Shown here one piece after another: positions 1 to 9,555 of a DNA stretch of 64,000 nucleotides. The first letter of the stretch is position 1. Each line of letters starts with the position of its first letter. The DNA lies in assembly GCF_001641265.1 (NCBI RefSeq), contig NW_020167548.1, positions 248,001-312,000 on the forward strand, read 5' to 3'. Source of the DNA: Pseudogymnoascus destructans. Its lineage: Eukaryota > Ascomycota > Leotiomycetes > Thelebolales > Thelebolaceae. Made by a program: the position numbers and the translations under genes. The notes beneath the pieces were generated by a model. That model was given only the letters and a program-made list of their open reading frames with translations. It was not told the DNA's origin and did not search any database.

Positions 1-1
1 A

Positions 2-3000
2 TCCTTCCTCGGACGAGTCAAAAAACTAGGAGTCCTCGACGGTAGGCCACCGGCGAGCGACATGAAGAGGCCTAGTACAGACCAGCTATGCGCCACGACG
101 GGCAGCATGCAACTATATGTGGTCGCTAAGATACAACAGCGACACCTCCGAGCAATGATTGACTCAGGAGCGACGGGCAACTTTATGACAAAGAAAGTAG
201 CAGACACGCAAGGTTTCAAGACGCAATTGAAAACCGAACCATACCCGTTAATGGTCGTAGATGGAGAGCCCATCTCGACTAATGAAGGAATGGTGACCCA
301 CGAAACGGTCCCATTGGAAATGGTCATGCTACACGGGCACAAGGAAACGATTCAGTTTGACATCGTGCACATGGACAACCATGCGTGCATCCTTGGTATG
401 CCATGGCTCAAGAAACACAACCCCCAGATCGACTGGTGGAACGAGAAAGTTGTGATGAGCCAGTGCGCGTGTGAACAACGGACGGACACACGACAACGGG
501 AGAAACCCTCCCAGGGCCGGAAGGAGTTATGTGCAACCTCCGAGCTCGATGACCTAGCCCAGGCATCCTCACCGACGAGTATACCGGTGGAGTACAAGGA
601 ATACGAGCAATTATTCCAGGAAGGCCCTAAGAACGAGGCGCTTCCTAAGCACCAACCATGGGATCACGAGATACCTTTGGAGAAAGACAAGAGTCCACCG
701 TTCGGACCAATATATCAGCTATCGGAAAAGGAGCTGAAGGTACTTAAGGAGTACATCGATGATAACCTAGCGAAAGGATTCATCAGACCATCCACATCAC
801 CAGCAGGAAGTCCGGTGCTTTTCGTACCAAAGAAAGACGGCTCCCTACGGTTATGTGTGGACTATCGAGCGTTGAACAACATCACAATCAAGGACAGGTA
901 TGCCCTGCCGTTAATCAACGAACTACACGATAGATTTCAAGGAGCAAAGATCTTCAGTAAGCTAGATCTGCGAGGAGCATACAACCTGATCCGAATCAAG
1001 GCTGGGGAAGAGTGGAAAACAGCATTCCGCACCCGCTATGGCCTATTCGAGTATCAAGTCATGCCCTTTGGGCTAACAAACGCACCCGCATCCATGCAAC
1101 GACTGATGAATGATGCTTTGCACGAATACTTAGACATCTTTACCATTGTCTACCTAGACGACGTCCTGGTGTATTCAGCAACCAAGGAAGAGCATGTCAA
1201 GCATGTCAAACTTGTCCTGAAGAAACTAAAGGAGTACAGCTTACTCCTCAAACCAGAGAAGTGCGAGTTCCATAAAAACCAAGTCGAATTCTTGGGTTAC
1301 ATTATTGGAACGCACGGCATCAAGATGGACCAAGCAAAAGTAACGGCAGTGTTGGAATGGCCAACACCGACCACGGTCAAGGAAGTGCAAGCCTTCCTAG
1401 GCTTCGCCAACTTCTACCAAAGATTCATCTCGGGATATTCCAAGGTAGCTCAACCACTCACGGAGCTTACCAGAAAGGATCTCGAATTCAAATGGACGGA
1501 CAAGGCAGAGGCTGCTTTCCAGGAACTTAAGACGAAGTTCACGGAAGCACCTATCCTTGCTACATTTGACCCTGCAAAGAAGATCATCCTCGAAACGGAC
1601 TCTTCTGACTTCGCAATTGGAGCATGTCTGAATCAACCAGACGAGAACGGTAAGTTCAAACCAATCGCGTACTACTCTAGGAAACTGTCACCCGCGGAAC
1701 TCAATTACGACATCCACGACAAGGAGCTACTGGCTATTGTCGTTGCCTTTGAGCAGTGGCGAGTATATCTTGAGGGATCCACCTACCCTGTGCAGGTATG
1801 GACGGATCACAAGAACCTCATATACTTCACCACGACCAAGGTTTTAAACCGCAGACAAGTCCGCTGGGCAGAAACCCTCGCAGCCTACAACTTCACGATA
1901 ACCTATCGCAAGGGCTCCAAGAATGCAAGAGCAGACGCTCTCAGCAGACGGACCGACTACGCCGGCCCAAAGGAAGAAAGACCTAGAGCAATTCTGAAGA
2001 AAACAGATGCAGGAATACAGTACAACGAGTTACTAGCGACGATCTCAGTCATCGAAGATACAGAACTCGAGGAAAGACTCAAGAAAGCTTACGCAACAGA
2101 CGAATGCGCCAAGCGAGTCTTGTCCAAAGTCGAAGGCGACTTCACCATCGACGAGCAAGGATTGATTCGATACAAAGGGTTAGTGTATGTCCCAAGTCAA
2201 ATGAGACGCCCGCTGGTGCAAGAACAACACTCGTTACCAGCACACGGTCATCAGGGAGTAACACGAACCTTCGAACGAATCACTCGACACTACTACTTCC
2301 CAGGTATGAGGAAGCAGGTAGAGACAGTGGTAAGAGAGTGCGACATTTGCAGCAAGTCAAAATCCAATAGGCATCTGCCATACGGACAACTCAAGTCGAC
2401 ACCAGTACCAAAAGGAGCGTGGAAATCAATAGCTTTGGACTTCATCGTCAAGCTTCCACCCTCCAAGGACCCGTTAACAGGAATAGAATATGACTCTATC
2501 CTCGTCATCACGGAAAGACTCACGAAATATGGGAAGTTTATACCATATCTAGAAGCTAGCGACGCCGAGGCGCTCGCATATACCTTCATTCGAGTCATAT
2601 TAGCCGATCATGGGATGCCAGAAGAAATCATCTCAGATAGAGACAAGCTCTTTACTTCGAAATTCTGGAAATCATTGATGGCGCTACTGGGAACAAATCA
2701 TAAGCTATCAACAGCTTTTCATCCCCAGACAGATGGCCAAACAGAAAGATTAAATCAGACCCTTGAACAGTACCTGCGAAGCTATGTCAATCATCAACAG
2801 GACAACTGGGTTCAGATCTTACCCATCGCACAGTTTGCATATAACAGCGCGATGACAGAAGCAACGAAAGTCTCACCGTTCTTTGCCAATTATGGCTACC
2901 AGCCAGAAGCATATAGGCAACCAAGACCGGATGAATCACGAGCTGAACAAGCCCTGATCGTGGTGGAACAACTGAAATCGTTCCACGAACAACTTGCGAT

Positions 3001-3559
3001 GGACATCCAATTCTTAAATGAACGATCCGCCGCATACGCAAACAAGAAGCGCAGTATGGAACCTGCCTTCAAGGAGGGGGATAAAGTATACCTACTCTGG
3101 AAACATATCAAAACGAAACGACCAAGCACAAAGTTGGACTTCAAGAAATTGGGACCATTTAAAATATTGAACAAAGTCAGCTCAGTTAATTACAGACTGC
3201 AGCTACCCAGGAAGTCTAGACTACACCCGGTATTTCATGTCTCACTACTGGAACCAGCAAGAGGAAATACCCCAATTGCGACCGACACCGAACTCCAACC
3301 CGAGAATGAGATAATCGAATATGAGGTCGAAACGATCCTAGACAGAAGGTTAGTAGGACGTCGAGAAGAGTTTTTGATAAAATGGGAAAATTACAAACCT
3401 ACGGATAATTCGTGGGAACCAACAAGGAACATCAGCAAAGAACTGCTGGAGGAATATCGACGCCGCCATCCACCAGCCATTGATCCCAAGATGCAGGGGA
3501 GTAGGCCAGTGGATCGGAGGAAGCGAGGGTCCCGGTCACAGACGAGGAGGCAGCGCTAA
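2..3559 (+). CDS. Gypsy Pol polyprotein (PR-RT-RH-IN-chromodomain), 5' partial
   Basis: The frame is open to the left edge with no stop, so Met at 62 is probably internal to a Gag-Pol frame. Counting from that Met: aspartic protease DSGATG at residues 34-39; reverse transcriptase with YLDD at 364-367; RNase H with its TDSSD segment near 513; integrase zinc finger with His728, His730, Cys760 and Cys763; integrase catalytic Asp793, Asp859 and Glu895, the last two 35 residues apart as in a D,D35E core; and a C-terminal chromodomain at about 1086-1128. The chromodomain places it with the chromoviruses, whose integrases often target marked chromatin. No stop or frameshift interrupts the frame, so the enzyme set may still be functional. 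The last 128 bp overlap an antisense frame. Identification is secure; activity is inferred. Confidence 0.95.
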   Translation, partial: SFLGRVKKLGVLDGRPPASDMKRPSTDQLCATTGSMQLYVVAKIQQRHLRAMIDSGATGNFMTKKVADTQGFKTQLKTEPYPLMVVDGEPISTNEGMVTHETVPLEMVMLHGHKETIQFDIVHMDNHACILGMPWLKKHNPQIDWWNEKVVMSQCACEQRTDTRQREKPSQGRKELCATSELDDLAQASSPTSIPVEYKEYEQLFQEGPKNEALPKHQPWDHEIPLEKDKSPPFGPIYQLSEKELKVLKEYIDDNLAKGFIRPSTSPAGSPVLFVPKKDGSLRLCVDYRALNNITIKDRYALPLINELHDRFQGAKIFSKLDLRGAYNLIRIKAGEEWKTAFRTRYGLFEYQVMPFGLTNAPASMQRLMNDALHEYLDIFTIVYLDDVLVYSATKEEHVKHVKLVLKKLKEYSLLLKPEKCEFHKNQVEFLGYIIGTHGIKMDQAKVTAVLEWPTPTTVKEVQAFLGFANFYQRFISGYSKVAQPLTELTRKDLEFKWTDKAEAAFQELKTKFTEAPILATFDPAKKIILETDSSDFAIGACLNQPDENGKFKPIAYYSRKLSPAELNYDIHDKELLAIVVAFEQWRVYLEGSTYPVQVWTDHKNLIYFTTTKVLNRRQVRWAETLAAYNFTITYRKGSKNARADALSRRTDYAGPKEERPRAILKKTDAGIQYNELLATISVIEDTELEERLKKAYATDECAKRVLSKVEGDFTIDEQGLIRYKGLVYVPSQMRRPLVQEQHSLPAHGHQGVTRTFERITRHYYFPGMRKQVETVVRECDICSKSKSNRHLPYGQLKSTPVPKGAWKSIALDFIVKLPPSKDPLTGIEYDSILVITERLTKYGKFIPYLEASDAEALAYTFIRVILADHGMPEEIISDRDKLFTSKFWKSLMALLGTNHKLSTAFHPQTDGQTERLNQTLEQYLRSYVNHQQDNWVQILPIAQFAYNSAMTEATKVSPFFANYGYQPEAYRQPRPDESRAEQALIVVEQLKSFHEQLAMDIQFLNERSAAYANKKRSMEPAFKEGDKVYLLWKHIKTKRPSTKLDFKKLGPFKILNKVSSVNYRLQLPRKSRLHPVFHVSLLEPARGNTPIATDTELQPENEIIEYEVETILDRRLVGRREEFLIKWENYKPTDNSWEPTRNISKELLEEYRRRHPPAIDPKMQGSRPVDRRKRGSRSQTRRQR

Positions 3560-4046
3560 CTGCCTGTTCCTCAGCCTCAACAGCGTCACGCTTCTCAGCA
3601 GCCACACGTTCGGCCTCCTCTGCCGCATCAAGCTCGTCGAGGGTTTTCAAACCTCGCCGGAGCATATCTTTACCACGGGTTCGGATGAGGCGTTTCTGCT
3701 TCCGCAGACGAAGTAACTTCGAAAGGGTTTCTTCCTCTTCGCGATCCAGGCGATCCTCCTCCCGTTCGAGCTTCACCCAATCGGGATGCTCAGGACCCAT
3801 ACAGTCACACTTTTCTTTCAAGTTGCGACGAACGCACTCGGCGCACCGCCGTGAATCATTTGGAGACGACACGCAAGTAATGTTTCGCCTCACGCAGTTC
3901 GAGCAAGAATCCATTTCGGGTAGTTCGTATCCGTGGTTCTTTATTCGACGGACAAGATCGTTACGTTCCTGGAGTTTGCGGGCAGTGTCAGTAGGCATGT
4001 TGCATGTTGAAGGACTCGCTGAGGAGCAGCAGAGTCCCGGGGACAT
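3432..4046 (-). CDS. Antisense ORF in the gypsy 3' region: Zn(II)2Cys6-like cluster plus coiled coil
   Basis: This 204-codon frame runs opposite to pol, overlaps its last 128 bp and starts close to the 3' LTR. Cysteines at 48, 51, 58, 68, 71 and 80 give CX2CX6CX9CX2CX8C, which fits the fungal Zn(II)2Cys6 binuclear cluster, and Arg residues follow the second and fifth Cys. Residues about 90-165 are rich in Glu, Lys, Arg and Leu and look like a coiled coil, the usual partner of such clusters in Gal4-type regulators. Met17 (at 3998) is an alternative start that removes a Cys/Ser-rich leader. Nothing beyond spacing and composition shows DNA binding. It could instead be a chance frame, but most of it lies outside pol, so pol constraint does not explain it. 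A transcript from the 3' LTR reading leftwards would express it. Confidence 0.6.
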   Translation of the reverse strand: MSPGLCCSSASPSTCNMPTDTARKLQERNDLVRRIKNHGYELPEMDSCSNCVRRNITCVSSPNDSRRCAECVRRNLKEKCDCMGPEHPDWVKLEREEDRLDREEEETLSKLLRLRKQKRLIRTRGKDMLRRGLKTLDELDAAEEAERVAAEKRDAVEAEEQAVSAASSSVTGTLASSDPLAYSPASWDQWLVDGGVDIPPAVLC

Positions 4047-4206
4047 GGACGTACTTATAGGATTCGAGACGAATGCCCAGGGGAAGGGAGCGAGTGTTAC
4101 GACGGAACAAGAAGGCTGGCCAACTACAGGACAGGAAGGAGGGAGGTCGCATGAGACCGGCCCTGGTACCTGGAGGGGCAGCGGGGAATAGTAGTTCCGA
4201 AAGTAT

Positions 4207-4378
4207 CACGTGACGGACTCGCAGGATGATGAGAAGAGTCCTAAGAGTCCAGGACTCCGAGGACTCGAGTGAGTTCCCAGGAGTCCACTAGGCACGTGAT
4301 GGACTCGCAGGATGATGAGAAGAGTCCTAAGAGTCCAGGACTCCGAGGACTCGAGTGAGTTCCCAAGAGTCCACTAGG
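4207..4378 (+). repeat. Two 86-bp tandem repeats in the gypsy 3' LTR
   Basis: Unit 1 is 4207-4292 and unit 2 is 4293-4378. They differ at two positions: CACGTGACGG against CACGTGATGG near the start, and CCCAGG against CCCAAG near the end. Each starts with the palindrome CACGTG and contains many GAGTCC or GGACTC words. They lie just upstream of the TATA box, the usual place for LTR enhancer repeats. Confidence 0.9.
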
Positions 4379-4389
4379 CACGACGCCAC

Positions 4390-4396
4390 TATATAA
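4390..4396 (+). promoter_or_regulatory. TATA box of the gypsy LTR
   Basis: TATATAA lies 12 bp after the second 86-bp repeat. The same local sequence, from CACGACGCC through the TATA box, recurs in the LTR remnant at 25233. This supports a conserved LTR promoter; transcription was not shown. Confidence 0.6.
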
Positions 4397-4608
4397 GTAG
4401 ATAGTATTTCCTTAGATAGGAGCTTCGTGCTCAACTCAATACAGTATTTGTTATATACTAGTAACGTGTTACTTGAAGCCTTTGTGTCTGATCCCCTGCC
4501 TCCTCTGATAAGTAAACCTTTACGCAAGAGAACCTCTGTGTCTTCTATCGTTTAGAAGTCAGCGTTACACCTATCTAGCAAGCTCTGTGCCTTAGTGGAG
4601 GGCTCCTA

Positions 4609-5490
4609 TGTCATACTGACATTCGTCGCACTCAGTTTGCTATCGAACTCAAGAGCAAACTTAGAAATCTCCTCCTCAAACCTACAAGTCACTATACATA
4701 TTTTGGCTTGTCACACCAACAACAAGAGCAATACTACTCAACGATTGCTACAACCCTCTATGATTCATTACATGACATCACTCCTTAGTTACTGGGCTAA
4801 TACTACCACATGACATATCTCTATCAACTAGAGGCCTAGGAACATGAACGATAGCTCTAGAAGCTTCTGCAACCCTCTATGATTCATTATACATCATCAC
4901 TCCTTAGTTACCCACAAGATTGGTTAAGTTATGACATAATTTGTCTATAGGGGTACTCTGACCTTGGACCTCCTTTTCACTTCTATAGGCTAGGAACCCA
5001 AGAGATGGTTCTATGGGATTCTCTTACGTTCACTACATAATTAGCAAGCTAGTTGTGGGTCGCACTTGATTTCTAATACAGTTACCAAGCCTGGTTAGTC
5101 ATGGAAAGTCTTGGAAAATGAGAGAACTACACTCCTTTAGCATAAATAGGATTGCCCTTTCCTTAAGAAAGGGCAAGCAGACAATACAGAAAATCGACTA
5201 GCACATACTTCTATGTCTTTTCCAAGCTTCCAAGCATTGATCTTCTTATTCTTTGTTTCTGAAAAGTCAGTGAGGTGCTAACCTCTGACTTACCCCTGAG
5301 TTCTCAGACTCAACATTTGTTACAACTTGTCTAAACCACTTCACTACATCATACACCTGATTGCTGCATTGTGGAATAGTCTAAGCTACAACCCTTTGGC
5401 TCTGTTTCCTAAGACAGTGTGTTGTCTTAGTAAAGTAATCCCTTCCTTGTGGGTGGCTAGATTCTCACATCTGGTGCACCCACCATTACA
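4609..5490 (+). mobile_element. Copy A of the ~0.9 kb LTR-like repeat
   Basis: It starts TGTCATACTGAC and ends CACCATTACA, like the other full-length copies at 10612, 25267, 26874 and 46688. The TG...CA ends suggest an LTR. The five bases on either side (TCCTA and GAGGG) do not match, so this copy has no visible target-site duplication and may have recombined or lost flanks. It starts 41 bp after the gypsy LTR ends. No protein-coding content is seen. Confidence 0.8.
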
Positions 5491-7061
5491 GAGGGCTAGC
5501 TTCTAAGACAGATAGGGGTGTAGTTAAAAGTTTCTACATATAGAGAGGCAGTGAGAAAGCTAACTACCTTGTTATAGAGGCTATAGCTGAAAGTGTAATG
5601 CTCTAGGAGCTTGTAGGAGGACACAAACTTGTCTACTATGCTATCGAAATCATATATAGCTATATCTTGTCTTCCCTTTCAATGGCATCAAGTTGGCCAC
5701 TAATGGCTGCTGTTGCTTCATGACTGTTAGGCGCGCTTTCACCTAAGCTAAGGCATGGAGGAGGCACAGTGTTGGTACTAAGTGTCTTCTGTTGTCTCTT
5801 AGAAGTGCAGTTGAGGTTGGATGGTGATTGTAGTTCCTAGGGGCGAGTAAAAGCGCTGTCTTAGGGGCCTATATCCAGCCGTTAGGGAGTTGAGGCCTCC
5901 ATTACTAGGGATGCTCGAAAGGAGCAGGAATGGATGGAGATGGGAGTTATAATGCGTAATTGACTAGAAGTAGAGCCCTGAGGGTCCAGGGCGAAAAGTT
6001 TTGAGCAATTTGTCAATTTGAGAAAATAGTTGTAGGTGTGCGCGAGGTTAGGTGATTATGGGGGGAAGATGGCTGGGGAGTGACGTGGCGATGGAGATGA
6101 AAATGCAGATGGAGATGCAGATGAACATAGGTCTGGGCATATGTCTAAGCGCTGGAGATGGATGAGGTTGGGAAGTAGGGGTAGTTGTTCTTCGGGACTG
6201 AGTCGGTAGTTGGGGTGACTTGGCTCGAGGAGGGGGCGTTTTTATTGCTCGTCATCTTCTGTGTCTCTATATGGCTTTCATGCTGCCGATGGCCTCTTCA
6301 TGTTCATAAATATGATAAACTTCGCAGAATTATACTATATCCATGACAAAGCTCACCTCAAATATGGCAGAGACTCTGCCGCAGAGTCCTATAGTGTCAT
6401 AACCTTGATAGAATTGGCTATATTACGGTGGCTTCGTCATTTTCTCACCTATAATTGATTGTAGTCTTGAGTGACTGGACGCATTTACTTGAACTACAGT
6501 TGCTGTAAATGGTGATTGTACCCTCGAGTGATTAACCATACCTACTTGAACTAAAACTAAGTTGCTGTACATGGTGCTGTGGCCTCGGGTGATTAGCCAT
6601 ACCTATTTGAACTACAGTTGCTGCAGACAGTGCTGTTATCCACAGTCCCTCTCTAGACTTTTAAGGAGGACGAGTCCCATTAATAGCATGGCATAGTTAC
6701 CATACTCGACTACTAATTGAGTCATAAGATCGGGTTGTGAATCGCATCAGTTGGGCTAATCTCCGATCCAAAATCTTCATCATAAACCGACTATTCTGTG
6801 CCATCGAAAGCCACTGCCATAATTCCTATTCGTGGCGACAAAAAAACGAGGTTATGAGGTTGTAAAACGACTTCTGACGACTCACTTTTTCCTAATCAGT
6901 TTCTTTCTAGTCAACTTCTACCCTCTTCACTTGGTGACTCAGCCTCCTTTTCTTTGCAACTCTCCATTATATAGGCTTCGCAGCCATTATCTACCATAGC
7001 ATCTAGGATATATATACGATATGTATACGATATATACCAAGCCACCCAACCGTTCTAATTA
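5491..7061. other. Decayed repeat DNA, no intact gene
   Basis: No convincing gene is seen. On the minus strand, a frame starting at 6257 is open for a few dozen Ser/Pro/Thr-rich codons and then meets many TAG and TAA stops, as in an old retroelement or gene relic. Composition is rich in TA. The right part holds a short tandem repeat and then the 3' flank of TRM12. Confidence 0.4.
6456..6630 (+). repeat. Three diverged ~58-bp tandem repeats
   Basis: Units at about 6456-6512, 6513-6574 and 6575-6630 share the order CTYGRGTGA, then ACTTGAACTA or its TTTGAACTA variant, then AGTTGCTG. They are too diverged for a young minisatellite, and no function is seen. Confidence 0.6.
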
Positions 7062-8864
7062 TTACATGCCATATGTCCCACCCAACAACCCCCAACGCAT
7101 CCCAGCACCCACCCCTTTCGGCCCAACCCACACATCAAAAACCATATGATTAACTCCAGGTCCAAACCCCTTCACCATCGCTACACTCCTAACCTCGACA
7201 TTTATCTCCTTCCTTTCTTCTCCTCCTTCTCTGCCTTCCTCTTCCTCCCTTTCCACTTCCCCCCTTCCACCACCCCCAACAACCCCCCTAACAACCTCCA
7301 CAATCTCATCTCCCTTCACCATCTCCTTCCGACCCGATTCTTTAACATTCTCATGCACATGCATCCAACCCCCCTGACCCTCTCCCAAAAACCTTCCTCC
7401 AACCTCCCATCCCATCCTCGACGACGGCAGTAAGCCAAGATTAACATGTCTCACCTTCCACCTCCCCTCCACCCCTCCTACCACCCCCTTCTTCCCCAGC
7501 TCCTGCAACCCCTCCTGAAACCTCGCCCACGCAAACTTATTATCCTCTGCAAAAACAACCACGCCCCTCTTCTCCACCGTCTCCCTAACCGCCTCCCAGT
7601 CCACTGCCCCCTTTACCACAAGCACTTCAAACCCATTACCCAGCGCACCGCGCCGTAGGCCTTCAATAGAAAACGGATTAATCTCCCACGCCAACACCGC
7701 GTACCCCCGCGAGAGGTAGGAGAGTGTGAAATACCCGATTCCGGCGTATAAATCCACCGCTATTTGCACCTGTTCCCCATTTCGCCCATCACTACCACCA
7801 GAGGCAGTACCACCACCACCACCAACAGCACTCAGCCACCATGACGCAGCGCCGAAGCGGAGGACCCTCGCCTTCTCAGTAACATTCCCACGACTGAACA
7901 TCGTCCAACGCGGGGCCCAGGACTGGAAAATCCCATTCTGTCTCGTCCGCACCCAGAACGCATTTTTAAAATCTTCTTCCCCTATCGGCTCTCCCTCCCC
8001 TCCCTCTCCCTCCCCAGCCCCTGTCACTAACCCAGGGCCAAGCGCCCACCTCTTAGCGGAGATGGTGGGGCCGAAGTCGCCGAAGAGAGCGCGTAGGTGC
8101 GAAGGGGCGCGGATGATATTCTCATCCTCGGCGGAACCGGGGATGGGATGGTTGATAGCTAGGTGCGTCACTTTCTCCCCCCCAAGTCGCGTAATGGCGC
8201 CCAGGACGCCAGTCCATAGCTCCTCTACCACCACGGGAGGGGTGTTGTCCAGCACGGCCTGCCAGGCGTCTGAGGATAGGCTGCCGGTGGGTAGGAGGGC
8301 CAGTGGAGTGTAGACGGTGTATCGTTTTGGGAGGGTGGAGAGGAGGGACTCTCGAGCTTGTGAGTCAACTACTGAGCTGACAGCGGGGTGAGAGAGAAAA
8401 GTAAGGAAGGGGTCGGAGAGGTGGTGTGAAGCTTTTGATGCTGTTCCCAGTTCCCCCAGCGCGTTGCTAGCAGGGGAAACAGGCAGTAGCACAACGGAAA
8501 TCCTCTCCATGAGCCCAGATTCTGGAGGTGGTGAGGGAAGGGCCGCGCGCGCCTCAGCCGGAGAAGTAGATAATGGGAGTAGGATGGTAGTGGGGATGCG
8601 TAGGTGTGGCGCGGAGGTGGAAGAGGAGGGTGATGAGGGGGCGGGGATTATTTTCTCGGAGCGGTGGAAGTGGGTGCTAGATTCGAGCCATGATTTCACG
8701 TCCTTTGCGGATTGAGAAGGACAGTCAAGGTATAACCTCGCAATCTCCTCTCCCATACCTCTTTCATCGAGATGTTGTTTTATTTCTTCTACTCCTGGTG
8801 GCGGCGCATTGGTTGTTTCCATGGCCCACCTGTCTGTCCGTCCCGTGACGTTGAAGAAAGTCAC
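7062..8864 (-). CDS. TRM12: tRNA wybutosine-synthesizing protein 2 (TYW2/Trm12)
   Basis: A single-exon frame of 600 codons. The class I methyltransferase-fold motif VDLYAGIGYFTLSYL begins at residue 370 and is followed by AWEINPFSIEGLRRGA, a FAEDN segment, HVNLGLLPSS and HVHENV, the usual TYW2 signature order. In this family the enzyme transfers the 3-amino-3-carboxypropyl group of S-adenosylmethionine to the 7-deazaguanine intermediate at position 37 of tRNA-Phe during wybutosine synthesis in the cytosol. The C-terminal part carries an acidic Gly/Glu-rich insertion (GEVEREEEEGREGG). Met15 (METTNAPP, at 8822) is an alternative start. The N-terminal half is low in motifs, as usual. The gene stands alone beside decayed repeats and shows no damage. 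Confidence 0.9.
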   Translation of the reverse strand: MTFFNVTGRTDRWAMETTNAPPPGVEEIKQHLDERGMGEEIARLYLDCPSQSAKDVKSWLESSTHFHRSEKIIPAPSSPSSSTSAPHLRIPTTILLPLSTSPAEARAALPSPPPESGLMERISVVLLPVSPASNALGELGTASKASHHLSDPFLTFLSHPAVSSVVDSQARESLLSTLPKRYTVYTPLALLPTGSLSSDAWQAVLDNTPPVVVEELWTGVLGAITRLGGEKVTHLAINHPIPGSAEDENIIRAPSHLRALFGDFGPTISAKRWALGPGLVTGAGEGEGGEGEPIGEEDFKNAFWVRTRQNGIFQSWAPRWTMFSRGNVTEKARVLRFGAASWWLSAVGGGGGTASGGSDGRNGEQVQIAVDLYAGIGYFTLSYLSRGYAVLAWEINPFSIEGLRRGALGNGFEVLVVKGAVDWEAVRETVEKRGVVVFAEDNKFAWARFQEGLQELGKKGVVGGVEGRWKVRHVNLGLLPSSRMGWEVGGRFLGEGQGGWMHVHENVKESGRKEMVKGDEIVEVVRGVVGGGGRGEVEREEEEGREGGEERKEINVEVRSVAMVKGFGPGVNHMVFDVWVGPKGVGAGMRWGLLGGTYGM

Positions 8865-9155
8865 GCAGGAAGTCTGGATTCTCTGGCCTTCTTCAGGAGA
8901 TACGGTCTCTGCAGTACAGCTATAGTACAGCTAGCGAGAGGTATTTTGTGGTATAAGAGCGACGTTCTGCTTCCGTATCGTGTGATGGCGGGGTATATTG
9001 TTGATAGTGGGGTATTGATACTGATTGCCAAAATATATATATATAAGCGCGACCCTAGCGATTGGCGGTGCGGATACTCCCGTCCGTCACCTACCAAGCA
9101 ATGCATCCTTCCGCGGCGCTCACCCTTCCAAACTTTCAGCACTGGCCGCTCCAAC
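8865..9155. other. TRM12 5' flank
   Basis: Short non-coding stretch between the TRM12 start and the ankyrin relic. It presumably holds the TRM12 promoter. Longer frames across it on both strands show no recognisable domain. Confidence 0.4.
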
Positions 9156-9362
9156 AGCGATGCAGAGTTTGAGAGTGGGATTAAACAGAACCCGTTCTTA
9201 GACTACGCTGCTCGATACTGGGGAACACATGCCCTTCCCATCCAGCAAACAATTGAAAAGCTGCTTGTTGAACAGGACAACGTTGAAGCTGACTCCAAGG
9301 ACAAAGGCGGCCGAACTCCGCTGTCATCTGAGCCCCTATGGTGGGCAGTGGGTTATTCGAGG
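9156..9362 (+). pseudogene. Ankyrin-repeat protein fragment
   Basis: The translation contains NPFLDYAARYWGTHA, then a helix-like segment with IEKLL, then DSKDKGGRTPLS. This is the pattern of the ankyrin repeats that end many fungal NACHT/ankyrin (NLR-like) proteins: YAARYWG.HA, a LL segment, and D.K...GRTPLS.AA. The frame has no credible start and loses similarity at about 9362, where an unrelated repeat begins. It is a fragment of a larger gene that has been lost, and no upstream NACHT domain is visible. Confidence 0.6.
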
Positions 9363-9460
9363 GCAGTGTTGCCAATAGTGTGCTGGCAATATATTGGAAT
9401 GAAATTCCAATATTACAATCATATGGCAGAAGACCATATTGTATTACAATCATATAACAT
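9363..9460. repeat. Short repeat shared in inverse orientation with 47880-47982
   Basis: The segment starting GCAGTGTTGCCAATAGTG and continuing GGCAATATATTGG is matched by the reverse complement of about 47940-47982. It has internal palindromes (ATTGGAATGAAATTCCAAT). Likely an end fragment of a small TIR transposon; no partner end is nearby. Confidence 0.5.
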
Positions 9461-9555
9461 ACTTACTTAACGAGTAGCCATGTATAACGAGTGGCCACCT
9501 CCACCACCAATTTTACTGCTTCTACATTGCACAGTACTTTCTTCCACGAAAAAAG

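Larger units (their letters stand above)
1..4568 (+). mobile_element. Ty3/gypsy chromodomain LTR retrotransposon, 3' part
   Basis: The left window edge falls inside the element. From left to right it shows the pol frame (protease, reverse transcriptase, RNase H, integrase, chromodomain), an untranslated 3' segment that carries an antisense reading frame, and a 3' LTR. The LTR holds two 86-bp tandem repeats and a TATA box. Gag and the 5' LTR would lie left of the window. The exact LTR start was not found; the right end is placed at the TTACA near 4568, just before unrelated sequence. The long open pol frame contrasts with the decayed transposons to its right, so this looks like one of the youngest insertions here. 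A remnant of the same LTR sits at 25233-26313. Confidence 0.85.

Noticed and set aside
4609..5490. ~0.9 kb repeat as a MITE
   Set aside because: TG...CA ends without long inverted terminal repeats and 5-bp duplications in copies B and D fit an LTR better.
8772..9470. 232-codon frame as a complete gene
   Set aside because: It starts inside TRM12 on the opposite strand; only its middle has ankyrin similarity, so it is a relic.
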